64,000 nucleotides of DNA, from assembly GCF_000015505.1 (NCBI RefSeq), contig NC_008757.1:186001-250000 (forward strand). Reading direction: 5' to 3'. This DNA is from Polaromonas naphthalenivorans CJ2 (GTDB lineage Bacteria; Pseudomonadota; Gammaproteobacteria; Burkholderiales; Burkholderiaceae_C). Positions 16,847 through 25,714 of the stretch are shown one piece after another. Every line of letters begins with the position of its first letter. Position 1 is the first letter of the stretch. The position numbers were made by a program, and so were the translations under genes. Under the pieces are notes generated by a model. That model was not told the origin of the DNA. It saw only the letters and a program-made list of their open reading frames with translations, and made no database searches.

Positions 16847-17490
16847 TGAATCTCGATCAGATCACGATGGGGGTTTTTCCACTTCTGGCCGCTTCGCAAA
16901 CGGGTGTCCTTCAAGACCCCGAAAAGCACGGCGTTCGGTATGTGGCGGCAAGTGACGGTATGTGGCGTGCCATTGACACAGCGTGGCTTAAAGCGCTGAC
17001 GCCGGTGGCGCTTTCCTCCAAAAAGGCTGTGATTCCCTATGGGCGCTTGACGCAGTCTGTTGAGTTTCTCTGCAGCATGCCGCCGGCAAGCTTGTGGCGT
17101 GAATTTGCTGTACTGGCCAAGTCAACGCTTCCCAATGAGGTTGCAGCTGCCATGGTCTGGAATGCAGAGCAAGACACTTGGCGCCTCGCTGCCAGGCAAA
17201 GCATCGAGGCCAATCCAGGCTTTGTGCGTTACCGCGAAGTCGAGCTGCAAGAGGGCGAGCATTTTGTCGTGGACATTCACAGTCACGGCAACCACTCAGC
17301 CTTTTTTTCAGAGACGGACGACTGTGACGATTTTGGAAGTACCAAAGTCAGTGCGGTGCTTGGATGCGTGGGTCAGGGAGCAACGCAAGTTCGTATCCGA
17401 CTCATGCTGATTGATAAACACATCGACCTCAAACTCACTTGTTCCGGCGGGTGGGAAGTACAGGAAGAAAAACAGGAAATCATTCTATGA
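16846..17490 (+). CDS. PRTRC system protein A, JAMM metalloprotease-like
   Basis: A 214-residue protein. Its C-terminal half has VVDIHSHGNHSAFFSETDD, an exact HxH-x7-SxxD JAMM motif (His145, His147, Ser155, Asp158), preceded by the expected hydrophobic strand. JAMM/MPN+ proteins are zinc isopeptidases that process or remove ubiquitin-like proteins, so here it would mature or deconjugate protein C. Start and stop both overlap the neighbouring genes (TGATG and ATGA), so translation is tightly coupled to proteins B and ThiF. Confidence 0.88.
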   Translation: MNLDQITMGVFPLLAASQTGVLQDPEKHGVRYVAASDGMWRAIDTAWLKALTPVALSSKKAVIPYGRLTQSVEFLCSMPPASLWREFAVLAKSTLPNEVAAAMVWNAEQDTWRLAARQSIEANPGFVRYREVELQEGEHFVVDIHSHGNHSAFFSETDDCDDFGSTKVSAVLGCVGQGATQVRIRLMLIDKHIDLKLTCSGGWEVQEEKQEIIL

Positions 17491-18332
17491 AACATAAAGT
17501 TCATCCAGAGCTTATCCGGCGTGCGATTAACGTGGTCGTGATAGGCGCCGGTGGAACGGGCAGCCGCGTGATAGAAGGGCTGGCTTGTCTGCACCGCGCC
17601 ATCAAAGCCAAGGGTCACCCCTTTGGCCTGAAGGTGTCGGTCATCGATCCGGACACCGTCTCGGAGGCAAATGTCGGGCGTCAAGCTTTCTATCCCTGCG
17701 ATGTGGGGCATTCGAAGGCGCATACGCTGGTCAACCGGGTGAACATGGCATTGAACGGTGAAGCGGTATGGACCGCATACTGTGAGATGGTCACACTTCA
17801 AACAGATTTGTCCAGTGCCGATATTGTCATTGGCGCTGTAGACAACCGCAAGGCTCGTCTGGCGATCCTGAGGTCGCTTGAGAATGTCAGTTCGGGCAAC
17901 CGGTACTGGCTGGACCTGGGGAACCGGATATCGGATGGCCAGGTGATTTTGGGTGAGGTTACTTCGCGCAAGCGAAAAACTGACGACCCAGAGCGCCTGC
18001 CCCATGCCGGCGAACTGTATCCAGAGCTGATTGATCCGGCAATGGAGCCTAGCGATGATGTACCGTCATGCTCGCTGGCCGAAGCGCTGGAAAAGCAGGC
18101 TTTGTTCATCAATCCTGCGGTTTGCGTTCAAGCTATGAATTTACTGTGGCTCTTGCTGACCAAGGGTGAGCTTGAGATTCACGGTGCGTTCATCAACCTG
18201 GAGTTTGGAACCGTGTTACCGCTTCGAGTCGATCCCCAACAATGGGCGAGATTCGGTGTGGTACGTAACGGAAAAAGACAAAAGGTTGTTCGGCCTTCTG
18301 CGCAGAAAATAAAGGCGGCTGCTACTGCGTGA
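17487..18332 (+). CDS. PRTRC system ThiF-family (E1-like) protein
   Basis: A 281-residue Rossmann-fold adenylating enzyme. The nucleotide loop is VVVIGAGGTGSRVIEG (GAGGTGS at 20-26); the acidic/arginine block is VIDPDTVSEANVGRQ (53-66); the candidate catalytic cysteine is Cys195 in DVPSCSLAEA. This is the E1-like subunit that would activate the C-terminal glycine of protein C. I chose ATG 17487 because it overlaps the protein A stop by four bases (ATGA); the frame is open upstream for only 16 codons. It is the last gene of the PRTRC operon. Confidence 0.92.
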   Translation: MKHKVHPELIRRAINVVVIGAGGTGSRVIEGLACLHRAIKAKGHPFGLKVSVIDPDTVSEANVGRQAFYPCDVGHSKAHTLVNRVNMALNGEAVWTAYCEMVTLQTDLSSADIVIGAVDNRKARLAILRSLENVSSGNRYWLDLGNRISDGQVILGEVTSRKRKTDDPERLPHAGELYPELIDPAMEPSDDVPSCSLAEALEKQALFINPAVCVQAMNLLWLLLTKGELEIHGAFINLEFGTVLPLRVDPQQWARFGVVRNGKRQKVVRPSAQKIKAAATA

Positions 18333-18406
18333 GCAGTTTTGCACCGCTGTAGTTCTTTGCTCATAGTAAAAACGTGTGGAATCTTCTTCGGAGGAATTTC
18401 AGTGCA

Positions 18407-18506
18407 ATCCTTCTGAAAAGGAGGTTTGCCGTTAGGCCCCCTGGACCTAACGGCAAGCCGTGCAGCGATTTTTTTACACTCCATAATGGAGAGCGAAAGG
18501 AAATTC
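18407..18506 (+). promoter_or_regulatory. Tandem-hairpin leader, PRTRC-type stem 2 (copy C)
   Basis: Stem 1 TCCTT/AAGGA; stem 2 GGTTTGCCGTTAGG with CCTAACGGCAAGCC; ATTTTTTTAC; stem 3 CTCCA/TGGAG; GAAAGG. Compared with the copy at 12044, the pairs next to the stem-2 loop changed on both sides (ATG/CGT to AGG/CCT), which supports RNA pairing. Confidence 0.75.
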
Positions 18507-18968
18507 ATGTCATCAACTGAGCAAATTGAAAAACCATCTTGGGTGGTTGGTTCGAGCGGTAAATTCAAATCAAATGCCGCGCTTGAAAACGTTTTCGAGA
18601 ATGAAAAGTTAGTTCAACGTCAATTGGCCTTGGCAAACTTGTCTATGGTTGGGGCCATATTGGCTTATCAATTCGTCGCAAACCCAAAACTGCATGTCTT
18701 CAGGATCGAAGTCGAGAAAGTGGCCCGTTCCTTTTGTGAGGTTACGCTGGTTGAAGCATTCGACGCAAGTGGAAAGCCAGCCAGAGCCCCATCGATAGAA
18801 AAGTTAGAAAGCGATGAGGCTCTGAGTCTTTTCACAGCATTCAAAGTTAACGCCAATGGAGTTGCTGAAATTCAGTGTGGGCGTGAATCTATTGCAGACC
18901 TGCTCAAGATCGAGACTGCAGTCAATGGTGCAGAAGCATTTCACAAGTTCTTCCCCGACTACGCATAA
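18507..18968 (+). CDS. Unknown protein, paralogue of the 11439-11918 product
   Basis: A 153-residue protein beginning MSSTEQIEKPSWVVGSSGKF. Shared blocks with its paralogue include KPSW, VGAILAYQFVANPKL, a central VE-x-F-D region, LFTAFKVNANGVAEIQCGRESIADLL and EAFHKFFPDYA. It lies directly after the PRTRC operon while the paralogue lies directly before it, each behind the same leader type. The start at 18507 follows GAAAGG; upstream in-frame ATGs lie in the leader stems. No function is apparent. Confidence 0.7.
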   Translation: MSSTEQIEKPSWVVGSSGKFKSNAALENVFENEKLVQRQLALANLSMVGAILAYQFVANPKLHVFRIEVEKVARSFCEVTLVEAFDASGKPARAPSIEKLESDEALSLFTAFKVNANGVAEIQCGRESIADLLKIETAVNGAEAFHKFFPDYA

Positions 18969-19046
18969 TGCGTAATCGGGGAAGATATTGATGGAGCATC
19001 ACGTTCAAAACAAATTGAAATGCCGTTCCGTATTTTTTAAAATATC

Positions 19047-19069
19047 AGCCCTCTTGAGAGGGCTTTTTT
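19047..19069 (+). terminator. Intrinsic terminator after the second paralogue gene
   Basis: AGCCCTC-TTGA-GAGGGCT followed by TTTTT, about 80 bases after the stop at 18968. Confidence 0.75.
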
Positions 19070-19126
19070 GATGGTCCAGAGATGAATGATCGAAAAAGTC
19101 CTTTAAGACTTATTCTTTTTCCCCTT

Positions 19127-19300
19127 TCGGGGTGTTTGATGTTCAACCTTTCATGTACAGTGTTCAGGTTGAAGTTGGCTTTCCAATGTGGCTTGTAGTG
19201 AATATTGGAAAACTTTTTTAACCGCTTTTTATAAAGCATGATTTTTTAACCCCAGGGCGACAAACCCTGGGGTCTGTCGTTCCTTCTATGGAGAAACGAC
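19127..19300 (+). promoter_or_regulatory. Tandem-hairpin leader with extra stem
   Basis: Stem 1 CCCC/GGGG (19129-19140); stem 2 GGCTTTCCAAT/ATTGGAAA with a long loop; a first CTTTTTTAAC at about 19213; then ATTTTTTAAC followed by ACCCCAGGG/CCCTGGGGT and a final GTCGTT/AACGAC stem that encloses GGAGA just before ATG 19301, so the Shine-Dalgarno itself could be hidden. Confidence 0.55.
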
Positions 19301-19609
19301 ATGAATGCTCAAACTGATGCACGTCATAGCGCCACGGCAAAAAAAGGCGCTGATGGCACTTTTGATATGGCAATGAGCTATGGCTGGGCAAGCAGTGAAG
19401 CTGCCTGGGAGCCAATCGTCTCCCGCGCAAGTTGGAACGTTATGGATGCCCGTGCAGTTTTGCGAATGATCAGCTTAATGGAGGATGCCGGCATTGCCGA
19501 TCTTCCTCGGGCGGCGGGCCTCATGCGCAATGCTGCACGCATCGCGAACAGCACGCTGCGTGATGCAGCCTTCAGCGATCCCGTCCGGCCACAAATTAGT
19601 CGGCGGTAA
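19301..19609 (+). CDS. Small unknown protein
   Basis: A 102-residue frame beginning MNAQTDARHSATAKKGADGT and ending DPVRPQISRR. GGAGA precedes the ATG and a leader-type structure lies upstream, so expression is plausible. Its last 135 bases overlap the 3' end of a minus-strand frame (19475-19810). I recognise no family. The N-terminal half (AMSYGWASSEAAWEP) looks like a folded domain. Confidence 0.5.
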   Translation: MNAQTDARHSATAKKGADGTFDMAMSYGWASSEAAWEPIVSRASWNVMDARAVLRMISLMEDAGIADLPRAAGLMRNAARIANSTLRDAAFSDPVRPQISRR

Positions 19610-19810
19610 CTCGGAAATATAGGCGGAGAGAAAGGTTGCATAAAGCAGCCTTTCTCCCCCTTCTTCCTGGTGGGCTTGGATCACGCCTTCAAGCCAGGCT
19701 ACGAATTGATGCAGCTCGGCGGGCGCATCGGTATGCGGGGCACACAGCTCCATGAACGATTGCCGGTCCTCTTCGCAAGACCAGCGCACAAATCCGTCAA
19801 CGATTTCCAT
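19475..19810 (-). CDS. Small unknown protein, tail-to-tail overlap with the preceding gene
   Basis: A 111-residue minus-strand frame beginning MEIVDGFVRWSCEEDRQSF, with HQFVAWLEGVIQAHQEEGGERLL in the middle, natural-looking and acidic. AAAGGAATG lies upstream of the ATG. Its last 45 codons are antisense to the plus-strand gene at 19301; one of the two tails may be shorter in reality. No family recognised. Confidence 0.5.
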   Translation of the reverse strand: MEIVDGFVRWSCEEDRQSFMELCAPHTDAPAELHQFVAWLEGVIQAHQEEGGERLLYATFLSAYISELPPTNLWPDGIAEGCITQRAVRDACSIAHEARRPRKIGNAGILH

Positions 19811-20035
19811 TTTTTAACATTCCTTTGATTCAGTCGAGTCTACGACTCCTTTGGCGCCGGTCAACAGACCTGCAGCCGCGCTGAAATCCCTTCATTCATC
19901 CATCCACTACGTGCTCTTACTTCTGCAAACCACTGCAGTAGTAAGGCCGCTTGGTCGCGTCCTTTTTCCTTGTCTTTCCTCTTTTGAGGAAGTTTTAAAC
20001 CTGCTGCTAACGCAGCGATTTATCTGGGAATCAAC
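19811..20035 (+). promoter_or_regulatory. Leader-type region of the methyltransferase/helicase gene
   Basis: Contains a TTACTTCTGCA/TGCAGTAGTAA stem (about 19917-19943), a CTTTTTCC tract, and a small CCTC/GAGG stem followed by GAGGAAG. Unlike the other leaders, no ATG follows the GAGGAAG at normal spacing; the coding frame begins 45 bases further on at GTG 20036. Confidence 0.4.
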
Positions 20036-23000
20036 GTGAAAAAACCTAAAGTAATTTCCGTCAACCAAATGTCCTTATTTGGCGACGTTATTGAAATTGA
20101 GGAGCCGCCAGCGTCTGTAGCGGTCCTCAAACCGGTTGCAAAAGCCGTAGAAACGCTGACTAAGCGCCGGGAGATGTTTGTTCTGGAAAGCAAATACTTC
20201 GCTCAGCTGACCGGGCCTGCAGCCAAGGTGAAAGCCAACCTGGCAGCCGTCAAAATGGCCATGCAAGGTGGCAAAAAATCGCTTGAAGAAAAAGCGGTCA
20301 TCGTAGCCTACAGCGGCTGGGGTGGCATTTCTGCCATGTTTGCCGATAACGGCGATTTCGAGGCCCAGCGGCTTGAGTTTCTGGAAATGGTCGGTGAAAA
20401 ATCGTATGCACAGGCCCGCGACAGCGTGCTGACGGCTTACTACACCGAGCCAGAAGTAATCCAGGCCATGTGGGGACTTGTCCAAAAGATGGGTTTCAAG
20501 GGCGGAAAAGTCTTGGAGCCCTCGGCGGGAACAGGAAACTTCATTGGTGCCATGCCTGTTGCCCTGCGGGAAGCTTCGACCATCACCATGGTCGAGCCTG
20601 ACAGCGTTAGCGCAACGATCTGCAAGGCGCTCTATGCGGACTCTGATACGTTGGTTCACACCTGCGGAATGGAGATCGCACCGCTGCGCAGCGAAAGCTT
20701 TGATGTGGTCATCGGCAATGTGCCTTTTGGGAACTACCGGGTTCATGACTCGAAGTTTGATTGCATGAAGCTGGTAATCCACGACTACGCGATTGCAAAG
20801 TCACTGGACCTCGTGCGTGCCGGCGGCATTGTGGCCGTGATCACCTCAACGGGAACGATGGACAAGCCGAAAAGCAATTTTCGCGAGTACATCGCTGAAC
20901 GCGCTGATCTGGTGACCGCTATTCGTTTGCCATCGGGTGCATTCACGCGCCTGGGTGAGACGGATGTGGCGACTGACATTCTTGTGCTTCGTAAAAAACC
21001 AAAAGTTGCTGACTCTCATGTGGGTCACGACTTCAAGGTGGCTGAAGTGATCAAGTTGCACGAGTTCGGCAACATGAATGAGCGCAGTTATGACACGATC
21101 AATGCGTTCTATTCACAGAACCAGCGCCAGCTCCTCGGAATGCCCAAGGCCAGCACAAACCAGTTTGGTGCTTGCCTCAAGTTCGTGCCGGAGTTGGCCT
21201 GGGGTGAACAACTGAAAACCATGTGCAGCGATGCGACGTTGGACGGTTGGTACACGCACGAGGAACGCAAAGAAATTCGTGAGAATTTCGTGGCCGACAT
21301 GAGCGGCTTGAAAACCATGGTGGCCAGCGGCTTTTTCTTTGACGATCAGGGTCAGCTGTATTACATGACCAACCAAAACGCTGAAAGCCAGGCCCATTTG
21401 CCTGAGCCGAAGCGTCGGCGGATTGAAGGAATGACGCATATTCGAAATTGCGTCGTGGAACTGCTGGAGTTGGATTCGGTGGGTGCGAACAGCACCTATG
21501 AACGCGCCAAACTCAACCGCTTGTATGACGCATTCGTTGTGAAGTACGACTACCTGATGAAGCCGTATAACCGGCGCCTGTTCAGCCTGGACAGCCATGC
21601 GCCGCTTTTGTGGTCGCTTGAGCGCTACGATGACGAAAATGAAAAGGCCGTGAAAACGGATATTTTCAGCAAGTCAACCGTAAGCGCTGCGGTGCTGTCT
21701 GATACGGCTGAATCGCTGTCCGATGCGATTGCCCTGTCTTACAACCGCTTCGCGCGGCTGGACCTGGCATTCATGGCCAAGGCCTTGTCGCTCGGTGAGG
21801 ACGAGGTGGTGCAAAAGCTGCTTGACGCTAACCGGGTCTTTTTTGATCCAGAAAGCAGAGAGTATGTGGACTCCGAGGTCTATCTGAGCGGCAAGGTGCT
21901 CGAAAAGCTACTTGTCGCCCGTGCGGCTGCAGAAGGCGACGAACGTTACATGCTCAATGTTGCTGCCCTTGAAGCGGTGGTGCCGGCAACGGTGCCGCTG
22001 AGCAAGGTCAGCATCCAGTTGGGTGTGCCATGGATCGGGCAAGAGGATGTGCAGGCCTTTGTCGATGAAATCGTGACCCTGGATGCCGAAAAGGTCCAAG
22101 ACTACAACGACATTAAAGCTGTGACAGTTACGCAAGTGATTGGCATGGCAGTATGGTCGGTGACGATGGGGAATCGATTTCAAAAGGAAACCAGGTATAG
22201 CGGTGATTGGGGAACAGCGCATAGGCCATTTGATGACCTGCTGAGCGACTTGCTCAATCAGCGCAGCACCACGGTTTACATGGAAATTGAAGTCGAGCCG
22301 GGCAAGACAAAGCGCATCGTTAACAAGGACGAGACGCTGGCGGCACGCGACAAAGCCGAGAAGATCCAGGCAGCATTTACCTCATGGGTCTATGCAGACC
22401 CGGAGCGTGTCCAACGGCTGGAGTTCACCTACAACAGCAAATTCAACGGGACACTCAACCGTGAATTCGATGGCGCGCACTTGGTGGTGCCGGGGCTGAG
22501 TTCGGCTGTCAAGCTGCGCTCGGACCAACTGGACGGCATTTGGGCCGGTTTGATCGGCGGCAACAAGCTTTACGCTTATGCCGTGGGTGGCGGCAAGACG
22601 CTGATTACCATTTGCCTTGCGCAGATGATGAAGCGTCTGGGTTTTGCCAAGAAGCCGACCATCGTGGTGCCCAACCACATGCTTGAAGAGTTTGCGGGAC
22701 AGTATGCGAGGGCTTTCCCTCGTGCACGAATCCTGGCGGCCAGTAAAGAAGACCTGGAGGGCGACAAGCGCCGGGTACTGATGATGAGATTGGCAATGGA
22801 GGATTGGGATTGCATCATCATCACGCACGGTTCGTTCGGAAAAATTGCACTCTCTAAACAAGTTGTACAGGATTTCGCAGACGAGGCCGGTGAAAAAATC
22901 GATGCCATGATCTCAGGCTCGGATGATCGGAACGTGGTGCGCGAGGCCGTTCGGCAAAAGAAGACTGTCATTGCGAAAGTGATGGCGCTGGCTGAAAAGG

Positions 23001-24985
23001 GCAAGAAAGACGATGGGGTTTTGACTTTTGACCAACTGGGCATTGATCAGTTGCTGGTCGATGAAGCCGACCTTTTCAAGAATTTGTGGTTTCAAACAAA
23101 GAAAACACGGGTTCCCGGACTGAGCAGCGCTTGTAGTGGTCGCGCTTTGGATTTATTTCTGAAGTCGCGCATCATTTTCGAGCGCCGCAAGGACGGATTT
23201 GGTCTAGTTTTTGCCACAGCAACGCCGATCGCCAACACGATTGGCGAAATGTTCATCATGCAGACCTACTTGCAGCCTGACCGCCTCAAAGAGTTGGGAA
23301 TCGATGGGTTCGATGCATGGGCGGCTAACTTTGCCCGTGAAGTGACTTCCATCGAGGTGACGCCCGATGGAGGTGGCTACCGGATGCACACACGTTTTTC
23401 CCAATTCGTGAACGTGCCAGAGTTGATGCTGATTTTCAAAGAAGTCGCATTGATTCGAACCAAGGCTATGCTGGCGCTTCCAGAGCCAAAAGTCGCTGGT
23501 GGGCGTCATTGCATTGTTGCCGCGCGTGCATCTGAAGCTCAAAAGGCCTATGTGCAAAAACTCGTGGACAGGGCTGCGGCTATCCGTGAAGGAAAAGTCA
23601 AGCCGCATGAAGACAACATGCTGTGCGTGACAGGTGACGGCCGCAGGGCCGCCCTGGATATGCGCTGTGTGGATGGCTTGGAAATGGACCACGCAGGCAG
23701 TAAGTTGAATGCCTGTATTGAAAATGTCTATCGACATTGGGCTGAAGGCCGCGAGAAAAAGCTTACCCAGCTTGTATTTTGCGACTTGAGCACTCCGAAG
23801 GCACATGGCTTTTCGGTCTATACCGACATGCGTGAAAAGTTAGTTTTAATGGGCGTGCCGGTTGAAGAAATCGCGTTCGCTCAGGACTACAAGACGACAG
23901 CGCAAAAGGGTGAGCTTCACCGCAAGGTTCGCTCAGGCCGTATCCGTATCCTGCAGGGCTCTACAGAGCTGATGGGGTTCGGTACCAATGTGCAGGATCG
24001 ACTGGTGGCAGAGCACCATCTGGACGCGCCATGGCGTCCGCGTGACGTTGAGCAGCGGGACGGCCGCATCATCAGACAGGGCAACCTGAATGAAGAGGTG
24101 TTCATCTACCGCTACGTCACGGAATCGACGTTTGATGCCTACATGTGGCAAACGCTCGAACGCAAGGCCGGCTTCATCGCCCAAGTGATGGAGGGAAAAA
24201 CAGAAATGCGTAGTGTTGAAGATGTGACCAGCCAGGCGTTGAGCTTTGCTGAAGTCAAGGCAATTGCCTCGGGTAACCCCTTGGTGATCGAGAAGGCGGG
24301 TGTCGATGCGGAAGTGTCGAAAATCCTCTCACTCAAAGCTGCTTGGCGCTCGGACCGCGAAATCGTGCTCTCACGACTCGCGAACTGTGTGCAAAGCATC
24401 GACTACAGCAAAAAGCGGATTCAGGCGTTTGAAGGCGACCTTGGATCGATTGGGAACGCAAGCGAAGTTACGCTGGGTGGAATGGTGCATAGTGCGTCAG
24501 ATAAGACTGGGAAGTCTGTGATGGCGCACCTGGCATCGATAAAGGCTAGCGTAACGACCAAGGAGCATCAGTGGAGGTCGTTTGACGCCCTGCTGGCCGT
24601 TGGCAACATGAGCATCGGGTTGGAACTGCATGGAAAAATTGGCAGCGCAAGTTACAAGTTCTTTGCAAAGGGATCCTCTGGCGTGAGCTTTGAGTTCACG
24701 CTTCCCTACGGTGCGAAAGACATCGAAATCTTTTTGAGGTCTAAACACCTTGAAACGGATTTGATGGACAAGCTAAGTTGGTTCAGAACCCGGCTCATTG
24801 CGGACGAGGCTGAGTTGATCAACCTGAAACGTGGCGCTGAAAAACCATTCGAGTACGCTGAAAGGCTCGAAGCAGCGCTGAACAAGCAAGAAGAGATCGA
24901 CAAGTCGTTGGACCTGAGGGCTGACGATGTTTCGACGCTGTTCATGGAAGAAGAAAAGCAAGAAGAGGCCGAAATGGCTTCATAA
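20036..24985 (+). CDS. Giant DNA methyltransferase/SNF2-type helicase fusion (DarB-like)
   Basis: A 1649-residue protein. The N-terminal third is an N6-adenine methyltransferase-like domain: VLEPSAGTGNF (motif I, about 160) and VVIGNVPFG (motif IV variant, about 228). The C-terminal half is a superfamily 2 helicase: GGGKTLITICLAQMM (motif I, about 850), LLVDEADLFKNL (motif II, about 1005), FATATPIANT (motif III) and QRDGRIIRQG (motif VI, about 1343). Such fusions occur in phages and mobile elements; the best studied relative I know is the P1 antirestriction protein DarB. A role in protecting incoming DNA is inference. The start is GTG 20036 after GGGA; ATG 20069 is an alternative. It occurs as a single gene between leader-type regions. 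Confidence 0.85.
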   Translation: MKKPKVISVNQMSLFGDVIEIEEPPASVAVLKPVAKAVETLTKRREMFVLESKYFAQLTGPAAKVKANLAAVKMAMQGGKKSLEEKAVIVAYSGWGGISAMFADNGDFEAQRLEFLEMVGEKSYAQARDSVLTAYYTEPEVIQAMWGLVQKMGFKGGKVLEPSAGTGNFIGAMPVALREASTITMVEPDSVSATICKALYADSDTLVHTCGMEIAPLRSESFDVVIGNVPFGNYRVHDSKFDCMKLVIHDYAIAKSLDLVRAGGIVAVITSTGTMDKPKSNFREYIAERADLVTAIRLPSGAFTRLGETDVATDILVLRKKPKVADSHVGHDFKVAEVIKLHEFGNMNERSYDTINAFYSQNQRQLLGMPKASTNQFGACLKFVPELAWGEQLKTMCSDATLDGWYTHEERKEIRENFVADMSGLKTMVASGFFFDDQGQLYYMTNQNAESQAHLPEPKRRRIEGMTHIRNCVVELLELDSVGANSTYERAKLNRLYDAFVVKYDYLMKPYNRRLFSLDSHAPLLWSLERYDDENEKAVKTDIFSKSTVSAAVLSDTAESLSDAIALSYNRFARLDLAFMAKALSLGEDEVVQKLLDANRVFFDPESREYVDSEVYLSGKVLEKLLVARAAAEGDERYMLNVAALEAVVPATVPLSKVSIQLGVPWIGQEDVQAFVDEIVTLDAEKVQDYNDIKAVTVTQVIGMAVWSVTMGNRFQKETRYSGDWGTAHRPFDDLLSDLLNQRSTTVYMEIEVEPGKTKRIVNKDETLAARDKAEKIQAAFTSWVYADPERVQRLEFTYNSKFNGTLNREFDGAHLVVPGLSSAVKLRSDQLDGIWAGLIGGNKLYAYAVGGGKTLITICLAQMMKRLGFAKKPTIVVPNHMLEEFAGQYARAFPRARILAASKEDLEGDKRRVLMMRLAMEDWDCIIITHGSFGKIALSKQVVQDFADEAGEKIDAMISGSDDRNVVREAVRQKKTVIAKVMALAEKGKKDDGVLTFDQLGIDQLLVDEADLFKNLWFQTKKTRVPGLSSACSGRALDLFLKSRIIFERRKDGFGLVFATATPIANTIGEMFIMQTYLQPDRLKELGIDGFDAWAANFAREVTSIEVTPDGGGYRMHTRFSQFVNVPELMLIFKEVALIRTKAMLALPEPKVAGGRHCIVAARASEAQKAYVQKLVDRAAAIREGKVKPHEDNMLCVTGDGRRAALDMRCVDGLEMDHAGSKLNACIENVYRHWAEGREKKLTQLVFCDLSTPKAHGFSVYTDMREKLVLMGVPVEEIAFAQDYKTTAQKGELHRKVRSGRIRILQGSTELMGFGTNVQDRLVAEHHLDAPWRPRDVEQRDGRIIRQGNLNEEVFIYRYVTESTFDAYMWQTLERKAGFIAQVMEGKTEMRSVEDVTSQALSFAEVKAIASGNPLVIEKAGVDAEVSKILSLKAAWRSDREIVLSRLANCVQSIDYSKKRIQAFEGDLGSIGNASEVTLGGMVHSASDKTGKSVMAHLASIKASVTTKEHQWRSFDALLAVGNMSIGLELHGKIGSASYKFFAKGSSGVSFEFTLPYGAKDIEIFLRSKHLETDLMDKLSWFRTRLIADEAELINLKRGAEKPFEYAERLEAALNKQEEIDKSLDLRADDVSTLFMEEEKQEEAEMAS

Positions 24986-24998
24986 AGGCGAAAGCCCT

Positions 24999-25055
24999 AC
25001 AACACCCTCACAAGGGGTGTTGTAGTCGCTGCTCTGCAAGAGAGCAGCGACTACA
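24999..25055 (+). terminator. Two adjacent perfect stems after the methyltransferase/helicase gene
   Basis: CAACACCC/GGGTGTTG is immediately followed by GTAGTCGCTGCTCT/AGAGCAGCGACTAC (14 bp, five-base loop). It matches stems 1 and 2 of the recurrent leader, but no CTTTTTTAAC or GAAAGG follows, so it is a truncated copy or a tandem-stem transcript end. Confidence 0.5.
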
Positions 25056-25148
25056 GCATCCACTGATTCGAGAACTGGAGTGGAAAAGCGGTGAAATAAA
25101 CTCTTTATTCAGTTCGAATTTCGCTGTCACGACATTGATGATGGCGTC

Positions 25149-25691
25149 ATGCAAAGAAGAGCTTTCCTCCAAACCGTAGCTGCCGGCCTTGTTGCCCCAA
25201 TTCTGCAGCCGCATGTCATGGGTCAAACACAAGATTTCTGGTCAATGCCCCGAACGCTTCACCTGTACCGCCCCGCAACCAGGGAAACCGTCCATGCGAC
25301 TTATTTCGCCAATGGCGAGGTCATTCTTTGCGAGTATGAAAAACTGTGCATCCTTCTTCGAGACGTTCAGGCAGGGCAGGCGGTGCAGATGTCATTGGTG
25401 ACGCTTGACATACTGGCGGGCATCCAAGGCTGGCTTCGCGCCAACGGCATCAATTCACCACTGCACACAAACTCCGGTTACAGAAGCCCGCTCACAAATA
25501 ATCATACCGAAGGGGCTGCAAAGAACAGCCGGCACATGTACGGCATGGCTTGGGATGGCAGGGTGCCGCAGGTGTCCACCGAGTCACTGGCGCGTTTTGC
25601 CGTGTACCTCAAAGGCGGTGGCGTAGGGTTTTATCAAGAGAAGAATTTCCTGCACATCGACTCTGGCAGTTTGAGAACCTGGCGGGGCTAA
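25149..25691 (+). CDS. YcbK-like (DUF882/M15-type) peptidase with Tat signal
   Basis: A 180-residue exported protein. The N-terminus MQRRAFLQTVAAGLVAPIL has a twin-arginine motif and hydrophobic core. The catalytic layout is SRHMYGMAWDG (His129, Asp136) and LHIDSG (His169, Asp171), the H-x6-D...HxD zinc pattern of M15/DUF882 murein peptidases related to MepK/YcbK. GYRSPLTN before it is the conserved GYRS block. It could trim peptidoglycan for the conjugation apparatus; that is inference. The stop lies two bases before a CCTAATTAGG palindrome. Confidence 0.8.
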   Translation: MQRRAFLQTVAAGLVAPILQPHVMGQTQDFWSMPRTLHLYRPATRETVHATYFANGEVILCEYEKLCILLRDVQAGQAVQMSLVTLDILAGIQGWLRANGINSPLHTNSGYRSPLTNNHTEGAAKNSRHMYGMAWDGRVPQVSTESLARFAVYLKGGGVGFYQEKNFLHIDSGSLRTWRG

Positions 25692-25692
25692 C

Positions 25693-25714
25693 AGGCGGCC
25701 TAATTAGGCCGCCT
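25693..25714. repeat. CCTAATTAGG-centred palindrome, copy 2
   Basis: Perfect 22-bp palindrome with arms AGGCGG/CCGCCT, starting two bases after the peptidase stop codon; followed by A/T-rich sequence but no clean T run. Confidence 0.85.
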
